Below the pieces are notes generated by a model, which did no database searches, was not told where the DNA came from, and saw nothing but the letters and a program-made list of their open reading frames with translations. A stretch of DNA of 23,147 nt from Euprymna scolopes. Lineage: Eukaryota > Mollusca > Cephalopoda > Sepiida > Sepiolidae. The position numbers were made by a program, and so were the translations under genes. Of this stretch, positions 21,476 through 23,147 are shown one piece after another (the stretch's first letter is position 1; each line of letters opens with the position of its first letter). The DNA is taken from positions 23,511,783 to 23,534,929 of the forward strand of contig CM044518.1 of assembly GCA_024364805.1 (NCBI GenBank). The letters are read 5' to 3'.

Positions 21476-23147
21476 CCCTGGTTCGAAGTTAACAACTCGA
21501 CACTTTATTGAATAGAGTAATTTTTTGCCGCGACACCGGTCACAGAGTATGGCATTACCCACGATTTTCCGACCTCAGAACGAGGCTGGATCTTGGGACC
21601 TTATCCGTTCACTATTTTATTCATAAACTATTCTGGTTGATCAGTAGAACATAACACTTTAAAAAAAAAGCATTTAATATTTTACTTACTTATTAACCGC
21701 CCCTCTCCTCATTAGAGCAAAGTTAAACACAAGTTTTGTTAATGTGGGTTTATATGCAGTTCCCGCAAAAGGCGAACTTTGGATCAGAACAAAAATAATA
21801 ATTGCCTCCATCTAGAAGGCTTTCTCCTTCACTGAACGGGGACGGAGTAGGTTGCCATAACATAGTAGGCATTAAGTAAAAACTCATTTATATTTTTATT
21901 TCAAATATTTATATAAAAAAATCCGTAAAATATTTTAAAAATTTTATTAAACTGAGGAAGCTAATATAAACATTATCAATAACATTTACTCAAGTAAAAT
22001 ACTTGCAGTAAATATAATTTTCTATTATATATATTATTATGGTAGTCTCACATACTTGAATAATTGAATAAAATCACATGAGAATTTTGTTTTAAATGCT
22101 TAACACATTATACTTAGAAAGCCATTCTAAACATGGGGAGTGGGTAGGTATTATGACTGGCCCCCTCCGGAAAACAAAAAAAAAGAACCAAACATAATTA
22201 AAAACTACTTGAATATATAAATACTCTTAAGCTTAAGAACTGTTACAGAATTACTCGATTCGGAATTATAGGACTTGTGAAATCTTCTAATGCCGTAAAA
22301 CAAAACAACACGAAAAGTAGAATATTTTTTGGTCTGGTAAAATTTTTTGAATGTTTTTTTTATTTTATTTTGTTGAAATATTTATTAAAGTCATTTGTAT
22401 AAATTATTTCTTGCCTTTTGTAATATTTATTTGTGAACATGTTGTTGTCGTTGTTTTTGTTGTTGTAGAATATGAAGCCTCATCTAAAAAATAAATAATA
22501 ATACACAAAAATAGTACCAACGAAAATACGATCCATTCATTAAAAAAAACAGACTCATAATTTTCACTGTTGAAAAATATTTTCACTGAATAAAATAGAA
22601 TAAAATTTCTGCCATAGAAGGCATAATCTAAGTAACCCCGTTTTATAAAGTATTTTAAAGAAAACCGCGAATACGTGCCAATTAGGAAACAAACACATCG
22701 TAAAAATGTAATTTAAATACTATGTACTCAGTAGAATGATACTTCTCTGCATAAAAATCCGTAAAATAATTGGAACCATAAACAGACGACCATTTTTGAA
22801 GGGGGGTAAATATGTTTTTTGAAATTACATGGGTTTAATTATTTTTAACTATAAAAGAGTGACTAATAAAAGTAGATAATATTTTTTTCATTAATTAATG
22901 CTTGCGATGATGAGAATTTTCGTGACACAATAGGTGGATGAACGTATTAATTATTCGAGGGTAATAGAGAAGTGAGTGTTCCATACAGTATGAAATACAA
23001 CAGAAGCCAAACAATAAGCTGTGAGAAAGGTAGAGAATGATAGACAAATTCATCATTTGTAAACAAAATTACAAATAAATTACATGTATTGCAAAATTGC
23101 TAACTATCTCTACCTACGTATGGAGCAGTTTTGAAGTAAATACTTAA
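21476..23147. other. AT-rich DNA without genes to the window end
   Basis: A GC-richer island at 21480-21610 (CCGCGACACCGG, then TCTTGGGACCTTATCCG) and another at 21800-21860 stand out but match nothing I know. A fourth partial copy of the Helitron-associated flank lies at 22395-22450. From 22460 to the end there are no supported features; the minus-strand 60-codon frame at 22404-22586 is Thr- and Ile-rich and probably chance. Confidence 0.65.
22395..22450. repeat. Fourth, partial copy of the AT-rich flank
   Basis: ATAAATTATT then TTGCC, TAATATTTATTTGT and ACATGTTGTTG match 19275-19326 of unit 1 and 20415-20465 of unit 2, in the same orientation. It lies about 1.8 kb beyond unit 2, isolated from any helicase piece. 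Confidence 0.55.

Noticed and set aside
21476-21500. GGTTCGAAG, a B-box-like string
   Set aside because: No A box or foldable tRNA-like sequence lies upstream.

Overview
The window reads as AT-rich, gene-poor animal DNA dominated by decayed transposable elements and microsatellites. No intact protein-coding gene, tRNA, rRNA or CRISPR array can be supported. Long (CA)n/(TA)n tracts, two LINE families, a mariner fragment and Helitron helicase fragments fit an invertebrate genome. Their mix suggests a mollusc, possibly a cephalopod, but that is inference from general composition and not from a diagnostic gene.

Layout. Positions 1-152 hold the 3' end of a Jockey/CR1-type LINE on the plus strand. 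It abuts, tail to tail, a nearly full-length but heavily decayed RTE-type LINE on the minus strand (about 153-3210), whose endonuclease, reverse transcriptase (FYADD box) and C-terminal domain can all be read in fragments. Positions 3211-3580 may be its leader. From 3582 to 4745 a compound (CA)n/(TA)n microsatellite sits between two repeat-like blocks that both end in the satellite. From 4746 to about 12,830 there is AT-rich non-coding DNA with small hairpins, short duplications, a dispersed 85-bp repeat, five simple-repeat tracts and a roughly 3-kb stretch (8330-11300) with strong G+T excess on the plus strand.

Positions 12835-13870 carry a second, longer copy of the Jockey/CR1-type LINE end, now on the minus strand; its 3' end aligns with window positions 1-152. 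At 14287-14575 lies the N-terminal part of a mariner transposase, broken by a frameshift and a stop. At 16347-16577 there is a minus-strand open frame with protein-like composition that I cannot name; it is the best candidate for a host exon.

The right third is built around Helitron remains. A minus-strand PIF1-like helicase fossil (about 17450-19010) is followed by a second partial copy (about 19640-20110). Each helicase piece is joined to the same roughly 470-bp AT-rich flank, so about 1 kb is present twice in direct orientation at a spacing of about 1.12 kb, with two further partial copies of the flank at 20605 and 22395. A degenerate array of about 33-bp units lies at 21147-21475. The remainder, to 23147, shows nothing recognisable. 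The elements do not form a working pathway; they record successive insertion and duplication. I found no convincing new functional system. The Helitron duplication, the unnamed open frame and the strand-skewed domain most deserve a second look.
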